Shown: in pieces, positions 26,458-34,877 of the stretch
How positions within the stretch are numbered: the stretch's first letter is position 1
Layout: the number at the start of each line of letters is the position of its first letter
Assembly (NCBI RefSeq): GCF_016901815.1
Contig: NZ_JACSNR010000001.1
Location: 248,001 to 312,000 of the forward strand
Origin: Hydrogenoanaerobacterium saccharovorans
GTDB taxonomy: Bacteria; Bacillota; Clostridia; Oscillospirales; Ruminococcaceae
Direction of reading: 5' to 3'
Length of the DNA: 64,000 nt
Program-made: the position numbers and the translations under genes
Notes under the pieces: generated by a model
What the model saw: only the letters and a program-made list of their open reading frames with translations
What the model was told of the DNA's origin: nothing
Database searches by the model: none

Positions 26458-26988
26458 ATGAAGAAGATTGTTGCTATCACTCTGGCTCTGCTGGTTCTGG
26501 CTGGCTGCTCCTCTGAGACCTACACCTCTGGTCTGGGTATGGTAAACTCCATCGGCAGCTCCAAGTCCGCTACTGAAGAGGCCGCCGGTCTGGCTCAGGC
26601 TGACGTTACCGCAGCTTCTGTAATGCTGGACTCCAAGGGCACCATCGTAGGCATTTCCTTCGATGTTGTTCAGACCAAGGTTAACTTCGATGCTACCGGT
26701 ACTATCACTACCGACCTGGCTACCGAGTTCAAGACCAAGAAGGAACTCAAGGAAGACTACAACATGAAGCCCGCTTCCCCCATCGGCAAGGAGTGGTATG
26801 AGCAGATCGACGCTCTGGAGAAGTATGCTCTGGGCAAGGCTGCTGCTGACTTCGTAGCTACCCCCACCAAGGCTAAGGACGAGCACCACACTGCTGTTCC
26901 GGATGTAGAAGACCTGGCTTCTTCCTGCACCATGGACATCGGCGACTTCCTGGCTGCCGCTGAGAAGGCTGTTGCCAACGCCAAGTAA
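26458..26988 (+). CDS. Lipoprotein, probably highly expressed
   Basis: 176 residues. A signal peptide ends in the lipobox VLAGC. The rest repeats a motif set seen in secreted proteins of Clostridia: TSGLGMVNSIGSSKSATEEA, LDSKGTIVGISFDVVQTK, NMKPASPIGKEWYEQIDALE. I recognise the look but not a named family. Codon choice is sharply restricted (ctg for Leu, gct for Ala, aag for Lys, gta/gtt for Val), unlike its neighbours, pointing to high expression. GGGAGGA precedes the ATG. It is divergent from apbE. No ApbE acceptor motif (D/SGA(S/T)) is present, so it is not an obvious FMN substrate. Confidence 0.85.
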   Translation: MKKIVAITLALLVLAGCSSETYTSGLGMVNSIGSSKSATEEAAGLAQADVTAASVMLDSKGTIVGISFDVVQTKVNFDATGTITTDLATEFKTKKELKEDYNMKPASPIGKEWYEQIDALEKYALGKAAADFVATPTKAKDEHHTAVPDVEDLASSCTMDIGDFLAAAEKAVANAK

Positions 26989-27004
26989 GTTTTCTTACGA
27001 TTTC

Positions 27005-27037
27005 AAAAAAGCACCGGATCACTCCGGTGCTTTTTTA
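27005..27037 (+). terminator. Terminator of the lipoprotein gene
   Basis: Stem AGCACCGGA / TCCGGTGCT followed by six T. Confidence 0.9.
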
Positions 27038-27072
27038 TATCCGGGAATTCCCTGACCCCCGGCCCCAACCAT

Positions 27073-27114
27073 AAAAAACCCCTCTGTCCCGCTATGGAAC
27101 AGAGGGGCTTTTTT
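27073..27114 (-). terminator. Terminator of the ABC operon, bidirectional
   Basis: Stem CCCCTCTGTCCC / GGAACAGAGGGG with T runs on both strands, facing the end of the substrate-binding gene. Confidence 0.88.
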
Positions 27115-27147
27115 CTCAGTGGCTTTGCTTCATTGCCGGACTCCGCT

Positions 27148-28161
27148 TTATGCTTCTTCCGCAGTCACCCGTTCCGCGAACTCGGTGTTCACCAGATCGT
27201 CATAGGCGACCCGTTCCTCCAGCTGACCGGCCTGCTGCATGATGTCCTGGAGCTTTTCAAACCCCGGACGGCTCATCACCGGTGTGTGGGCCCAGGCATC
27301 AATGGCCTTGTAGTTCTCCACCACCGAAACCAGCACTTCCAGGTCGGTATCGGCAAAGTAGGGCTGCAGCACTTCCGCCACCTCTTCGGCAGAGTGCTCC
27401 TCCACCCACTTCTGTCCCCGGTACACAGCCCGGGTAAAGCCCTCAAAGAGTTCGGGGTCCTCCTCGATCTTACTGCCGGCTGCAAAGTAGGCTGTAAACG
27501 GCACTTCGCCGCTGGCCTCGCCCACCGATGCCAGGATATAGCCCTGGCCCTGCATCTCCATGGCAGAAGCTGTGGGTTCAAAGATGGTGACATAGTCGCC
27601 GGTGCCTGCCGCAAAGGCCGATGCCATCAGCGAAAAGTCCACGCTGTCGTCAAACAGCACATCTTCCCCGGGGGTGAGCCCGTGTTCCCGCACCACATAT
27701 TCCAAGGTCATATAGGGAACGCCGCCCTTCCGGCCCGGCAGCAGATGGCTGCCCTTGAGATCCTCCCACTGGAAGTCCTCATCGGGCTCCCGACCCACCA
27801 GGAAAGAGCCGTCCCGCTGGGTGAGCTGGGCAAAGACCTGGGGATAATCCTCCCGGCCCTCGCCCATCACATAAATGGCAGCCTCCGGCCCGGCCAGACC
27901 GATGTCCACACTGCCGGACAGCACCGCCGCCATCACCTTGTCAGCTCCCTGGCCCACAGTGAGCTCCACCGAGAGCCCCTCCTCCGCAAAGAAGCCCTGG
28001 CTCATTGCCACATACTGCGGCGCGTAAAAGACCGAATGGGTCACTTCACAGACATCGATGGTGCGCAGGCCATCGGCTTCCTCCTGGGAGGTACAACCGC
28101 TCAGGGAGACCATCATCAGCACAGCCAGCATGGCTGCCAGCACACGAACACACTTCTTCAA
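27148..28161 (-). CDS. ABC transporter substrate-binding lipoprotein, NMT1/SsuA type
   Basis: 337 residues with a lipobox SLSGC. The mature part begins TIDVCEVTHSVFYAPQYVAMSQGFF and has GLSVELTVGQGADKVMAAVLSGSVDIGLAGPEA, the NMT1/THI5-like periplasmic-binding fold used for thiamine precursors, sulfonates or nitriles. The ligand is undecided. The frame starts at a TTG with AGGAGC nine bases upstream. It is the last gene of ATPase-permease-binding protein, all minus strand. Confidence 0.9.
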   Translation of the reverse strand: MKKCVRVLAAMLAVLMMVSLSGCTSQEEADGLRTIDVCEVTHSVFYAPQYVAMSQGFFAEEGLSVELTVGQGADKVMAAVLSGSVDIGLAGPEAAIYVMGEGREDYPQVFAQLTQRDGSFLVGREPDEDFQWEDLKGSHLLPGRKGGVPYMTLEYVVREHGLTPGEDVLFDDSVDFSLMASAFAAGTGDYVTIFEPTASAMEMQGQGYILASVGEASGEVPFTAYFAAGSKIEEDPELFEGFTRAVYRGQKWVEEHSAEEVAEVLQPYFADTDLEVLVSVVENYKAIDAWAHTPVMSRPGFEKLQDIMQQAGQLEERVAYDDLVNTEFAERVTAEEA

Positions 28162-28197
28162 ACTCCATCAGCTCCTGTCATACAATACAAAATTCAG

Positions 28198-29043
28198 TCA
28201 GCGTCTGCGCCCCCGCAGAACCCGGTTCTCCACCAGGGTGATGCAGCGGTACATACCCACTGCCATCAGCGCCAGAATGATCACACCGGTCATCACCAGA
28301 TCCAGCTGGAACACCTGCCCGCCATAGACAATGAGGTACCCCAGTCCCGCCTTGGACACCAGGAATTCCCCGGCGATGACTCCCACCAGCGAAAGCCCGA
28401 TATTGATCTTCAGAGAGTTGAAGAGCACCGGGATATTGGCAGGGAATACAATCTTCCGGAAGATCTGCTGACGGCTGGCCCCGAAGGTTTCTGCCATGCG
28501 GATCAGTTCCGGGTCGGTGGAACGGAAGCCTTCCAGCATTTCCAGTACAGTAACGATCATGGAGATTGCCACAGCCATCACAATGATCGCCTCTGTACCG
28601 GCGCCCACCCAGATGATGATCACCGGGCCGAGGGCAATTTTGGGAAGGGAATTGAGGACCACCAGATAGGGTTCCAGGATTTTGGAAACCAGTTCCGACT
28701 GCCAGAGCAGGATCGCCAGCAGCAAGCCTCCGAACGCACCGATGACAAACCCGGTGAGGGTCTCATAGAGTGTAACGGAAAAATGCATGAGGATCTGATT
28801 GTCTGCCAGGGAGAAGAGGGTATCCAGAATCCGGGAGGGACTGCTCATGATAAAGCTGTCGATCCAGCCCAGCCGGGCAGCAATTTCCCACAGCAGCAGA
28901 AGTCCCACCAGGACGCCTGCCCGCCAGAGGGTGATCTCCTGTTTCTGCCGCCGGACCTGCCGCAGATAGGCTCTGCGCTCCGCCGAGAGCTCTGCGCCGG
29001 CGGTCGTATTGCCGCCCGGAGGTGTGCATTTGTGGTTCATCAC
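28198..29043 (-). CDS. ABC transporter permease, SsuC/TauC type
   Basis: About 281 residues with six membrane helices. The coupling loop EAA-like motif is RMAETFGASRQQIFRKIVFP (residues 180-200). The N-terminus is a long soluble basic tail (RAYLRQVRRQKQEITLW). Start by GTG 29043 or ATG 29040, overlapping the ATPase stop. It forms the membrane channel of the NMT1-type importer. Confidence 0.93.
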   Translation of the reverse strand: MMNHKCTPPGGNTTAGAELSAERRAYLRQVRRQKQEITLWRAGVLVGLLLLWEIAARLGWIDSFIMSSPSRILDTLFSLADNQILMHFSVTLYETLTGFVIGAFGGLLLAILLWQSELVSKILEPYLVVLNSLPKIALGPVIIIWVGAGTEAIIVMAVAISMIVTVLEMLEGFRSTDPELIRMAETFGASRQQIFRKIVFPANIPVLFNSLKINIGLSLVGVIAGEFLVSKAGLGYLIVYGGQVFQLDLVMTGVIILALMAVGMYRCITLVENRVLRGRRR

Positions 29044-29798
29044 GATTCACGCAGCTCCTTCCATATCTCGTTGGAGTATTCATTGAACCGGATATCGTCC
29101 CGACGCTCCAATGGAGTGAGATCCCCGAGTTCAATGGTATGGATCTGTTTGATCCGGGCCGGACGCCCGCTGAGGACTACCACCCGGTCCGACATACTGA
29201 CGCTTTCCGGAATATCATGGGTCACCATGACCATGGTCTGCCCTTCCCGGCGCAGGATCGAGTAGATATCATCGGTCACAGTCAGGCGGGTCTGATAATC
29301 CAGTGCAGAAAATGCCTCATCCAGAAGGAAAATTTCCGGCTTGACTGCCAGGGTACGGATCAGTGCCACCCTTTGCCGCATTCCTCCGGAAAGCTGGGAA
29401 GGATATCGGTCCCGGAAATCCCAAAGACCATAGGTCCTTAATAATCCCCTGGCATATTCTATGTTTTCAGGGGTCAGACGGTTCCGGATCTCCAGACCCA
29501 GCAGGATATTTTTATATATGGTACGCCATTCCAGCAGATTGTCTTTCTGCAGCATGTAGCCGATTTTTCCGCCAGGGCCGGTGATGGGTTCTCCATCCAG
29601 CAGCACCTTCCCCTCCGACGGACGCTTGAGCCCTGCCATAATGGTAAGCAAGGTGCTTTTTCCACAGCCGCTGGGCCCCACAATGCTGACAAATTCCCCC
29701 TGGGAAACAGTCAGACTGATATTCTCAGCAGCAGTGAGTTCCCCATCCGGCGACTGATACCGGGCTGTGACATTCTGCATGGTGAGAAGTTCCCGCAT
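29040..29798 (-). CDS. ABC transporter ATP-binding protein, SsuB/TauB type
   Basis: 252 residues from the ATG at 29798, eight bases behind GAGG. Walker A GPSGCGKST, Q-loop LQKDNLL, signature LSGGMRQRVAL, Walker B IFLLDEAFSALD and switch VTHD are all present in order. It powers the importer encoded next to it. No TPP riboswitch was found in the 140 bases upstream, which argues against routine thiamine control. Confidence 0.95.
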   Translation of the reverse strand: MRELLTMQNVTARYQSPDGELTAAENISLTVSQGEFVSIVGPSGCGKSTLLTIMAGLKRPSEGKVLLDGEPITGPGGKIGYMLQKDNLLEWRTIYKNILLGLEIRNRLTPENIEYARGLLRTYGLWDFRDRYPSQLSGGMRQRVALIRTLAVKPEIFLLDEAFSALDYQTRLTVTDDIYSILRREGQTMVMVTHDIPESVSMSDRVVVLSGRPARIKQIHTIELGDLTPLERRDDIRFNEYSNEIWKELRES

Positions 29799-29880
29799 TC
29801 TCATCACCTCACTGATTTGTAGTAAATTTGCAGAAAAGTTCCTGCACAGTCCATTATATGGCTGGAATTTCAAAAGGTGA

Positions 29881-29922
29881 GAAAAACGCCCCCCACAGTC
29901 CCATGGGAACTGTGAGAGGCGT
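29881..29922 (-). terminator. Terminator of galE
   Basis: Minus-strand stem ACGCCTCTCACAGTTCCC / GGGACTGTGGGGGGCGT followed by TTTT. Confidence 0.85.
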
Positions 29923-29939
29923 TTGAAGAAACTCCCGAT

Positions 29940-30929
29940 TTACTTGTCATCAAAGCCATTGGGATGGTCCCGGTGCCACTTCCAGGCCGAGGCCAGAATG
30001 GTATGGGCATCGCTGTGCTGCGGTACCCAGCCCAGCACTTCCCGGGCCTTGCGGTTGGAGGCGATGAGCACCGCCGGATCGCCGGCCCGCCGGGGCGCCA
30101 GCTTCACCGGGAAGTCCACACCGGTCACCTCCCGGGCGGCTTCCACAATCTCCCGCACCGAAAGTCCGTGCTCACTGCCCAGGTTGAAGATCTCGCTCTT
30201 ACCGCCCCGGAGCAGGTATTCCAGTGCCAGCCGGTGAGCCGAAGCCAGATCGCTGGTGTGAATGTAATCCCGGATGCAGGTGCCGTCCGGAGTGGGATAG
30301 TCGGTGCCGAAGATGGAAACGCTCTCCCGCTTGCCCTGTGCCGCCTGGAGCACCAGCGGGATCAGATGGGTTTCGGGGGTATGATCCTCACCGATGAGTC
30401 CGCCCGGAGAGGCGCCCGCGGCATTGAAGTACCGCAGGGATACATATTCCAGGCCATAGGCGGTATGGCACCAGTGCATCAGCCGCTCCATGGCCAGTTT
30501 GGTCTCCCCGTAGGTGTTGGTGGGGGACTTGGGACTGTCCTCCACAATGGGAGTGATCTCCGGCTCCCCATAAACTGCCGCCGAACTGGAAAAGACGATC
30601 TTCTTCACATCATGGCGCTCCATGGCACGCAGCAGTGCCACAGTGGCACAGAGGTTGTTTTCATAGTAGAGCAGCGGGTCCTTCATGCTCTCCCCCACCT
30701 GGCTGGCTGCCGCAAAGTGCAGCACCGCCTCAATGGAATGCTCCGCAAAGACCTGGTCCATAAACGCCGGATCGGAAATATCCCCCACATAGAGGGGTGT
30801 ATCCCCTACCGCAGCCCGGTGGCCCCGGGTGAGGTTATCCACAACGATGCAGTCAAACCCGGCCTGACGCAGTCCCTCCAGACAGTGGCTGCCCACATAT
30901 CCGGCGCCGCCGCATACCAGAATTGCCAT
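29940..30929 (-). CDS. galE: UDP-glucose 4-epimerase
   Basis: 329 residues, normal GalE length. It interconverts UDP-glucose and UDP-galactose with bound NAD. The NAD motif GGAGYVGSH lies at 6-14. Catalytic SSAAVYG and YGETK (YxxxK) follow near 120-150, and the sugar-nucleotide part has SLRYFNAAGASP and the C-terminal GWVPQHSD. I chose ATG 30929, preceded by AAGGAG; the longer frame upstream lacks support. Own promoter and terminator. Confidence 0.96.
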   Translation of the reverse strand: MAILVCGGAGYVGSHCLEGLRQAGFDCIVVDNLTRGHRAAVGDTPLYVGDISDPAFMDQVFAEHSIEAVLHFAAASQVGESMKDPLLYYENNLCATVALLRAMERHDVKKIVFSSSAAVYGEPEITPIVEDSPKSPTNTYGETKLAMERLMHWCHTAYGLEYVSLRYFNAAGASPGGLIGEDHTPETHLIPLVLQAAQGKRESVSIFGTDYPTPDGTCIRDYIHTSDLASAHRLALEYLLRGGKSEIFNLGSEHGLSVREIVEAAREVTGVDFPVKLAPRRAGDPAVLIASNRKAREVLGWVPQHSDAHTILASAWKWHRDHPNGFDDK

Positions 30930-30968
30930 CTTTTTCAGCTCCTTCTTATTCGACAGATTTCTTCCTTT

Positions 30969-30997
30969 AGTATAGCGGGTTCTGCCAGCCGCTTCAA
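30969..30997 (-). promoter_or_regulatory. Promoter of galE
   Basis: Minus strand TTGAAG (30992-30997), 17-base spacer, TATACT (30969-30974). Confidence 0.8.
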
Positions 30998-31023
30998 GGG
31001 AATTTGTGAAAATCCCGCAAAAT

Positions 31024-31060
31024 GAAAAAACTCCCCCGCACATCAGAATGCGGGGGAGTT
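31024..31060 (-). terminator. Terminator of the LRR protein gene
   Basis: Minus-strand stem AACTCCCCCGCA / TGCGGGGGAGTT followed by TTTTTTC. Confidence 0.9.
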
Positions 31061-31097
31061 TTGAACAGATCTGTCTGTTACAAACAGTCAGAACCGG

Positions 31098-32873
31098 TTA
31101 CCGTCCGGTGCTGGGGTTTTCCTTGTCGCCGGTGGAGGAGGAAGTCTCGTCCTCGGCGCCGTCAGCAGTCAGCAGCTCCGATTCAATGTCCTCAAAATCA
31201 TACCAGATCTTGTGAACAGTACCGATCTCCAGACCGTTGATGGTATAGGTCACACCGTTCTTGCGAACCTTCAGAGTGATGTCCTCACCCTTCAGCGCAC
31301 GGGCCACACTGGCCGGGAAGTAAGGCAGGCCAGTGGCGTTGAACTCGATGGTTTCGCCTTCCTTGCCATCCTCGATGAGCTTGGCAATCTTGTCCTTGAG
31401 CTCGTCCCACTTCTCGTTGCCGTAGTAGTCGGAGTATTCACGGCTGGTGCTGGGTGTGGGATCAGGGTTGGGTGTGGGGGTTGTGGGCTTTGTGCCAAAA
31501 CGGATAGCCGCACGGAATGTATCACGAGCTCCCTCAAGTACAGAAACGGCACTTGTAATATCCCCCGAGTCATCGGCTTTTGCCAGAGCATCCTTAGCAG
31601 TCTGAATTGCAGCTTCAAAGGTGCTGTAATCGCTTGCGGTAACCCACTGCTTGCCGGATTCCACAGCGTCTGCGCTCTCAGCCTGCTCTACACTTGCAAG
31701 CAGTGCTTCAGCTGCCTTAATGGCTTCAGTCAGAGGAGCCGAATCATAATCAGCTGTACCATCTTTTCTCTGGCCTTCAAAAGTGGACTTAGCGTCATTC
31801 AGAGTAGTAACTGCCTGTTCTACTTCTTCCTTGGAGGCATCTTCCTTATCTACAACAGCCTGTGCAGCGTTGATTGCATCAGTGAATGTTTCAATATTAG
31901 CAGCAGTTGCCCATTTATTTGATGTGGCTACATCTGCTCCATTCTCGCTGGCAACAGTGGCATCCAGAAGAGCCTGCGCATTGGCAATAGCAGCCTTCAG
32001 AGCAGTCTTGTCCACAGTTTCAGAAGAAGGTGTACCGAATACACTGTTCTTCCAATCAGCGTTATCCTTGATGGAAGCAGGCAGTTTGCTTTCCAGACTA
32101 TCAATATTGGAGAACGAGTTGCCCTGCAGATTGAGGTTTTCCAGCTTGCTGAAACTGCTCAGGTCTGTGAGAACGCTGATCAGGTTGTCGCTGAGATCGA
32201 GAGTTTCCAGACTGGTCAGACCAGAAATCTTGCTCATATCCTCAATGTTGTTGCCGCTGGCCTTCAGGCTGGTCAGTCCAGTGGGCAGGCCGGCAAGATC
32301 GCGTACCTTTGTATTGGACACATCCAGGGTCTTCAGGCTGGACAGGCCAGACAGCTTGGACAGATCTGCGAGAGAGGCATTATCCGACAGATCCAGGGTC
32401 TCCAGGCTTGTGAGACTGGGCAGAGCCGACAGGTCCTGAATATTGTTGCCGGACAGATCCAGGGTCTTCAGGCTTGTGAGACTGGACAGAGCCGACAGGT
32501 CCTGAATATTGTTGCCAGACAGTGTCAGGCTGGTCAGGCTGGTCAGACCGGACAGGAAGCTCAGATCCTGTACCTGGCTGTCAGTTACAGTCAGGGACGT
32601 CAGACCGGTGCAGTTCTCCAGGCCCTTCAGTGCGCCCAGGCTCAGGCTGTCAATGGTCAGGGTTTCGATAGCAGCGGCTTCGCCCTCTGTCAGCTTTCCA
32701 TCATCGTTCGAATCTCCGGCTTCCAGCATAGCGTTATAGAGCTTGCTCTCCCATACATCGCCATCCGGATAGCCCTTGGTAATTTCGTCTTCCGGTGCTG
32801 CAAATGCTACCGAGGCCGTCGAAACACTCATCATGGCAGCAAGCAGCAGAGCTATTAGCTTTTTGTTGTTCAT
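31098..32873 (-). CDS. Secreted leucine-rich-repeat protein with FIVAR-like domains
   Basis: About 591 residues. A signal peptide ends at ASVAFA-A. An EF-hand/dockerin-like loop DSNDDGKLTEGEA lies near 50. Six to seven 22-residue LRRs of the SDLSALSSLTSLKTLDLSGN type follow (about 75-235). Two FIVAR-like helical domains come next (each with W.TA and LxxAIxxAxxxxxx patterns, about 285-360 and 380-470), then a Pro/Thr linker and a beta domain. It ends NPSTGR, like a truncated NPxTG sorting signal with no hydrophobic tail. ATG 32873 follows GGAGAG. It is probably a surface or secreted adhesin. Its promoter contains a G10 tract. Confidence 0.9.
   Translation of the reverse strand: MNNKKLIALLLAAMMSVSTASVAFAAPEDEITKGYPDGDVWESKLYNAMLEAGDSNDDGKLTEGEAAAIETLTIDSLSLGALKGLENCTGLTSLTVTDSQVQDLSFLSGLTSLTSLTLSGNNIQDLSALSSLTSLKTLDLSGNNIQDLSALPSLTSLETLDLSDNASLADLSKLSGLSSLKTLDVSNTKVRDLAGLPTGLTSLKASGNNIEDMSKISGLTSLETLDLSDNLISVLTDLSSFSKLENLNLQGNSFSNIDSLESKLPASIKDNADWKNSVFGTPSSETVDKTALKAAIANAQALLDATVASENGADVATSNKWATAANIETFTDAINAAQAVVDKEDASKEEVEQAVTTLNDAKSTFEGQRKDGTADYDSAPLTEAIKAAEALLASVEQAESADAVESGKQWVTASDYSTFEAAIQTAKDALAKADDSGDITSAVSVLEGARDTFRAAIRFGTKPTTPTPNPDPTPSTSREYSDYYGNEKWDELKDKIAKLIEDGKEGETIEFNATGLPYFPASVARALKGEDITLKVRKNGVTYTINGLEIGTVHKIWYDFEDIESELLTADGAEDETSSSTGDKENPSTGR
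32140..32600 (-). repeat. 66-bp tandem repeats encoding LRR units
   Basis: Successive units of 66 bases encode 22-residue LRRs. Two units around 32425 and 32491 are almost base-identical (GACAGGTCCTGAATATTG repeats exactly 66 bases apart), so copy number could change by recombination or slippage without a frameshift. Confidence 0.85.
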
Positions 32874-32944
32874 TTCATTCTCTCCTTTACAATTTTTCGC
32901 ATGCAAGTCTGCATCTCCAACCTGCAAACCTGTATACAGTACCG

Positions 32945-32975
32945 ATTATACCCCCCCCCCGGATTTACGCGTCAA
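32945..32975 (-). promoter_or_regulatory. LRR-gene promoter with a G10 homopolymer in its spacer
   Basis: Minus strand: TTGACG (32970-32975), a spacer CGTAAATCC plus exactly ten G (19 bases, 32951-32969), then consensus TATAAT (32945-32950). The -10 sits directly on the homopolymer. The start codon is about 72 bases further. Length change of the G tract would change -35/-10 spacing. Confidence 0.8.
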
Positions 32976-33244
32976 TGTGGGGATTTGAAATTCTACATCC
33001 TTTGCCTGCAAATTCAGTATTTTGAATGAATTGCGCAAATTATAATTCTATTTTTTTAGTTGTTTATCCAATATATAACATATTATTATGTTCTTCATTT
33101 TTCTCTGTCACTTATACACAAAGCATGAAAATTCTGTGAAATCCATCCGGGTTCTGTGGTAAATCGCCCATATCTGTGCTATACTCAAGGTATGGAAAAC
33201 AGGTTCACACACCACCCCTGAAATGATCAAAAAAGGAGGATATT

Positions 33245-33913
33245 ATGAGGGAAATCAGTGTATTTGATGTGGTTGGTCCCAACATGATCGGACCTTCCAG
33301 TTCACACACCGCCGGTGCCCTGCGTATTGCGCTGATGGCTGGAAAGATCTCCAAAGGCAAGCCGAAAAAGGTAAAGTTTATCCTGTATGGCTCCTTTGCC
33401 ATGACCTATAAGGGCCACGGTACCGACAAGGCCCTGCTGGCTGGTATTCTGGGCATGAATACCGAGGATTACCGCATCCGGGATTCCTTCCGTCTGGCGG
33501 ATGAAGCAGGGATTGAATATGAATTTGTCCCCTGTACTGAAAACAAGGGATACCATCCCAATACCGTAGAAGTGGTCATCACCAATGAGGAAGGCGTTAC
33601 CACTTCCATTCTGGGTGTTTCCATCGGCGGCGGCAATGTCAAGCTCAAGCAGATCAATGGCGCCGACATCAGCCTGTCCGGCAATCTCACCACCCTGTTT
33701 GTACAGCAGTATGACCGTCCGGGTGTTGTGGCACATATCTCCAAGTGTCTGAACGATCACAATGTCAATATTGCGTTCATGAAGCTCTACCGCGACAATA
33801 AGGGTGAAAATGCCTATACCATCATCGAAACCGATGAAAAACTTGATGAGCGTCTGGTAGACGAGATCCAGGCAAATCCCAATATCAAAAGTGCCATTGT
33901 CATTGAACTGTAA
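33245..33913 (+). CDS. sdaAB: L-serine dehydratase, beta subunit (Fe-S type)
   Basis: 222 residues. With SdaAA it deaminates serine to pyruvate and ammonia using a 4Fe-4S cluster. It starts REISVFDVVGPNMIGPSSSHTAGA, the family signature, and ends in an ACT-like domain (about 145-222, YDRPGVVAHISKCLNDHNVNIA) that usually binds serine or other ligands. GGAGGA precedes the ATG. A -10 TATACT lies at 33180-33185 with a weak -35. The alpha subunit follows 14 bases later. Confidence 0.97.
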   Translation: MREISVFDVVGPNMIGPSSSHTAGALRIALMAGKISKGKPKKVKFILYGSFAMTYKGHGTDKALLAGILGMNTEDYRIRDSFRLADEAGIEYEFVPCTENKGYHPNTVEVVITNEEGVTTSILGVSIGGGNVKLKQINGADISLSGNLTTLFVQQYDRPGVVAHISKCLNDHNVNIAFMKLYRDNKGENAYTIIETDEKLDERLVDEIQANPNIKSAIVIEL

Positions 33914-33927
33914 GGAGGGGTATTACT

Positions 33928-34803
33928 ATGGATTTTTCGTCTGCAGCAGAACTGCTTAAAATCTGTCAGGCCAGCGGGATTCCGATCTCCCAGGCCATGA
34001 TCGACCGGGAAACCCTCTATCTGGGTGCCGATACTGTAACCACCTATTCCCGGATGGAACATTCCTATGAAATTATGAAGAATGCGGTCCACAGTGCCGT
34101 CACCGAAGATATCCGCTCCATTGGCGGACTCATCGGCGGTGAAGCCAAGAAGATGGACGCCTATCGTGCCAGCACTGAAAAGCCGCTCTGCGGTTCGGTG
34201 ATCTCCAAGGCCATCGGCTATGCCATGGGCGTGCTGGAAGTCAACGCCTCCATGGGTCTCATTGTCGCCGCTCCCACTGCCGGCAGCTCCGGTGTCATTC
34301 CCGGCGTCTTTGTGGCGCTCCAGGAGGAGTATGGCTTCACCGATGACCAGATGGTCCGTGCCCTGTTCAATGCCGGCGCCATCGGCTACCTCATCACCCG
34401 CAACGCCACCGTTGCTGGCGCTGAGGGCGGATGCCAGGCTGAAGTGGGTGCTGCCAGCGCCATGGCTGCCTCTGCCGCTGTGGAACTCATGGGCGGTACA
34501 CCCGAACAGTGCATGAGCGCTGCCGGCACTGCCATCACCAACATTCTCGGCCTGGTCTGCGACCCCATTGCCGGACTGGTGGAAGCCCCCTGTCAGAAGC
34601 GGAATGCCATGGGTGCTTCCAACGCCATTGTGGCGGCTCAGATCACTCTGGCTGGCGTGGGCAACCTGCTCCCGCTGGATGAGGTCATCGATGTGATGTA
34701 CTCGGTAGGCCGGAGCATTCCCTTTGAGCTGCGGGAAACTGCTCTGGGCGGTGTGGCTGGTTCTCCCACCGGCTGCCGTCTTTCCAAGCAGATCTTCGGC
34801 TGA
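33928..34803 (+). CDS. sdaAA: L-serine dehydratase, alpha subunit (Fe-S type)
   Basis: 291 residues. Catalytic subunit with the cysteines that hold the oxygen-sensitive 4Fe-4S cluster: GGCQAEVGAASAMAA, CDPIAGLVEAPCQKRN. GEAKKMDAYR and PTAGSSGVIPGV are also conserved. GGAGGGG precedes the ATG. It is translated from the same message as sdaAB and closed by a terminator at 34820. Confidence 0.97.
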   Translation: MDFSSAAELLKICQASGIPISQAMIDRETLYLGADTVTTYSRMEHSYEIMKNAVHSAVTEDIRSIGGLIGGEAKKMDAYRASTEKPLCGSVISKAIGYAMGVLEVNASMGLIVAAPTAGSSGVIPGVFVALQEEYGFTDDQMVRALFNAGAIGYLITRNATVAGAEGGCQAEVGAASAMAASAAVELMGGTPEQCMSAAGTAITNILGLVCDPIAGLVEAPCQKRNAMGASNAIVAAQITLAGVGNLLPLDEVIDVMYSVGRSIPFELRETALGGVAGSPTGCRLSKQIFG

Positions 34804-34819
34804 TCCGCACAGAACCGCA

Positions 34820-34857
34820 AAAAAGGGAAAGGACTGTTTCCTTTCCCTTTTTATTTT
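34820..34857 (+). terminator. Terminator of sdaAB-sdaAA
   Basis: Stem AAAAGGGAAAGG / CCTTTCCCTTTT followed by TATTTTT. Confidence 0.85.
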
Positions 34858-34877
34858 TCCAAGAACGGAGGATTGCC

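Noticed and set aside
26458-26988. ApbE-flavinylated FMN-binding protein
   Set aside because: The acceptor motif SGA[ST] is absent.
27094-29265. 723-codon plus-strand frame
   Set aside because: Antisense to the ABC importer genes.
29799-29880. TPP riboswitch upstream of the NMT1-type importer
   Set aside because: No CTGAGA or ACCTGATC-like boxes in this leader.
32140-32600. Possible CRISPR-like repeats
   Set aside because: The 66-base units are in-frame LRR codons; no constant repeat/variable spacer pattern.
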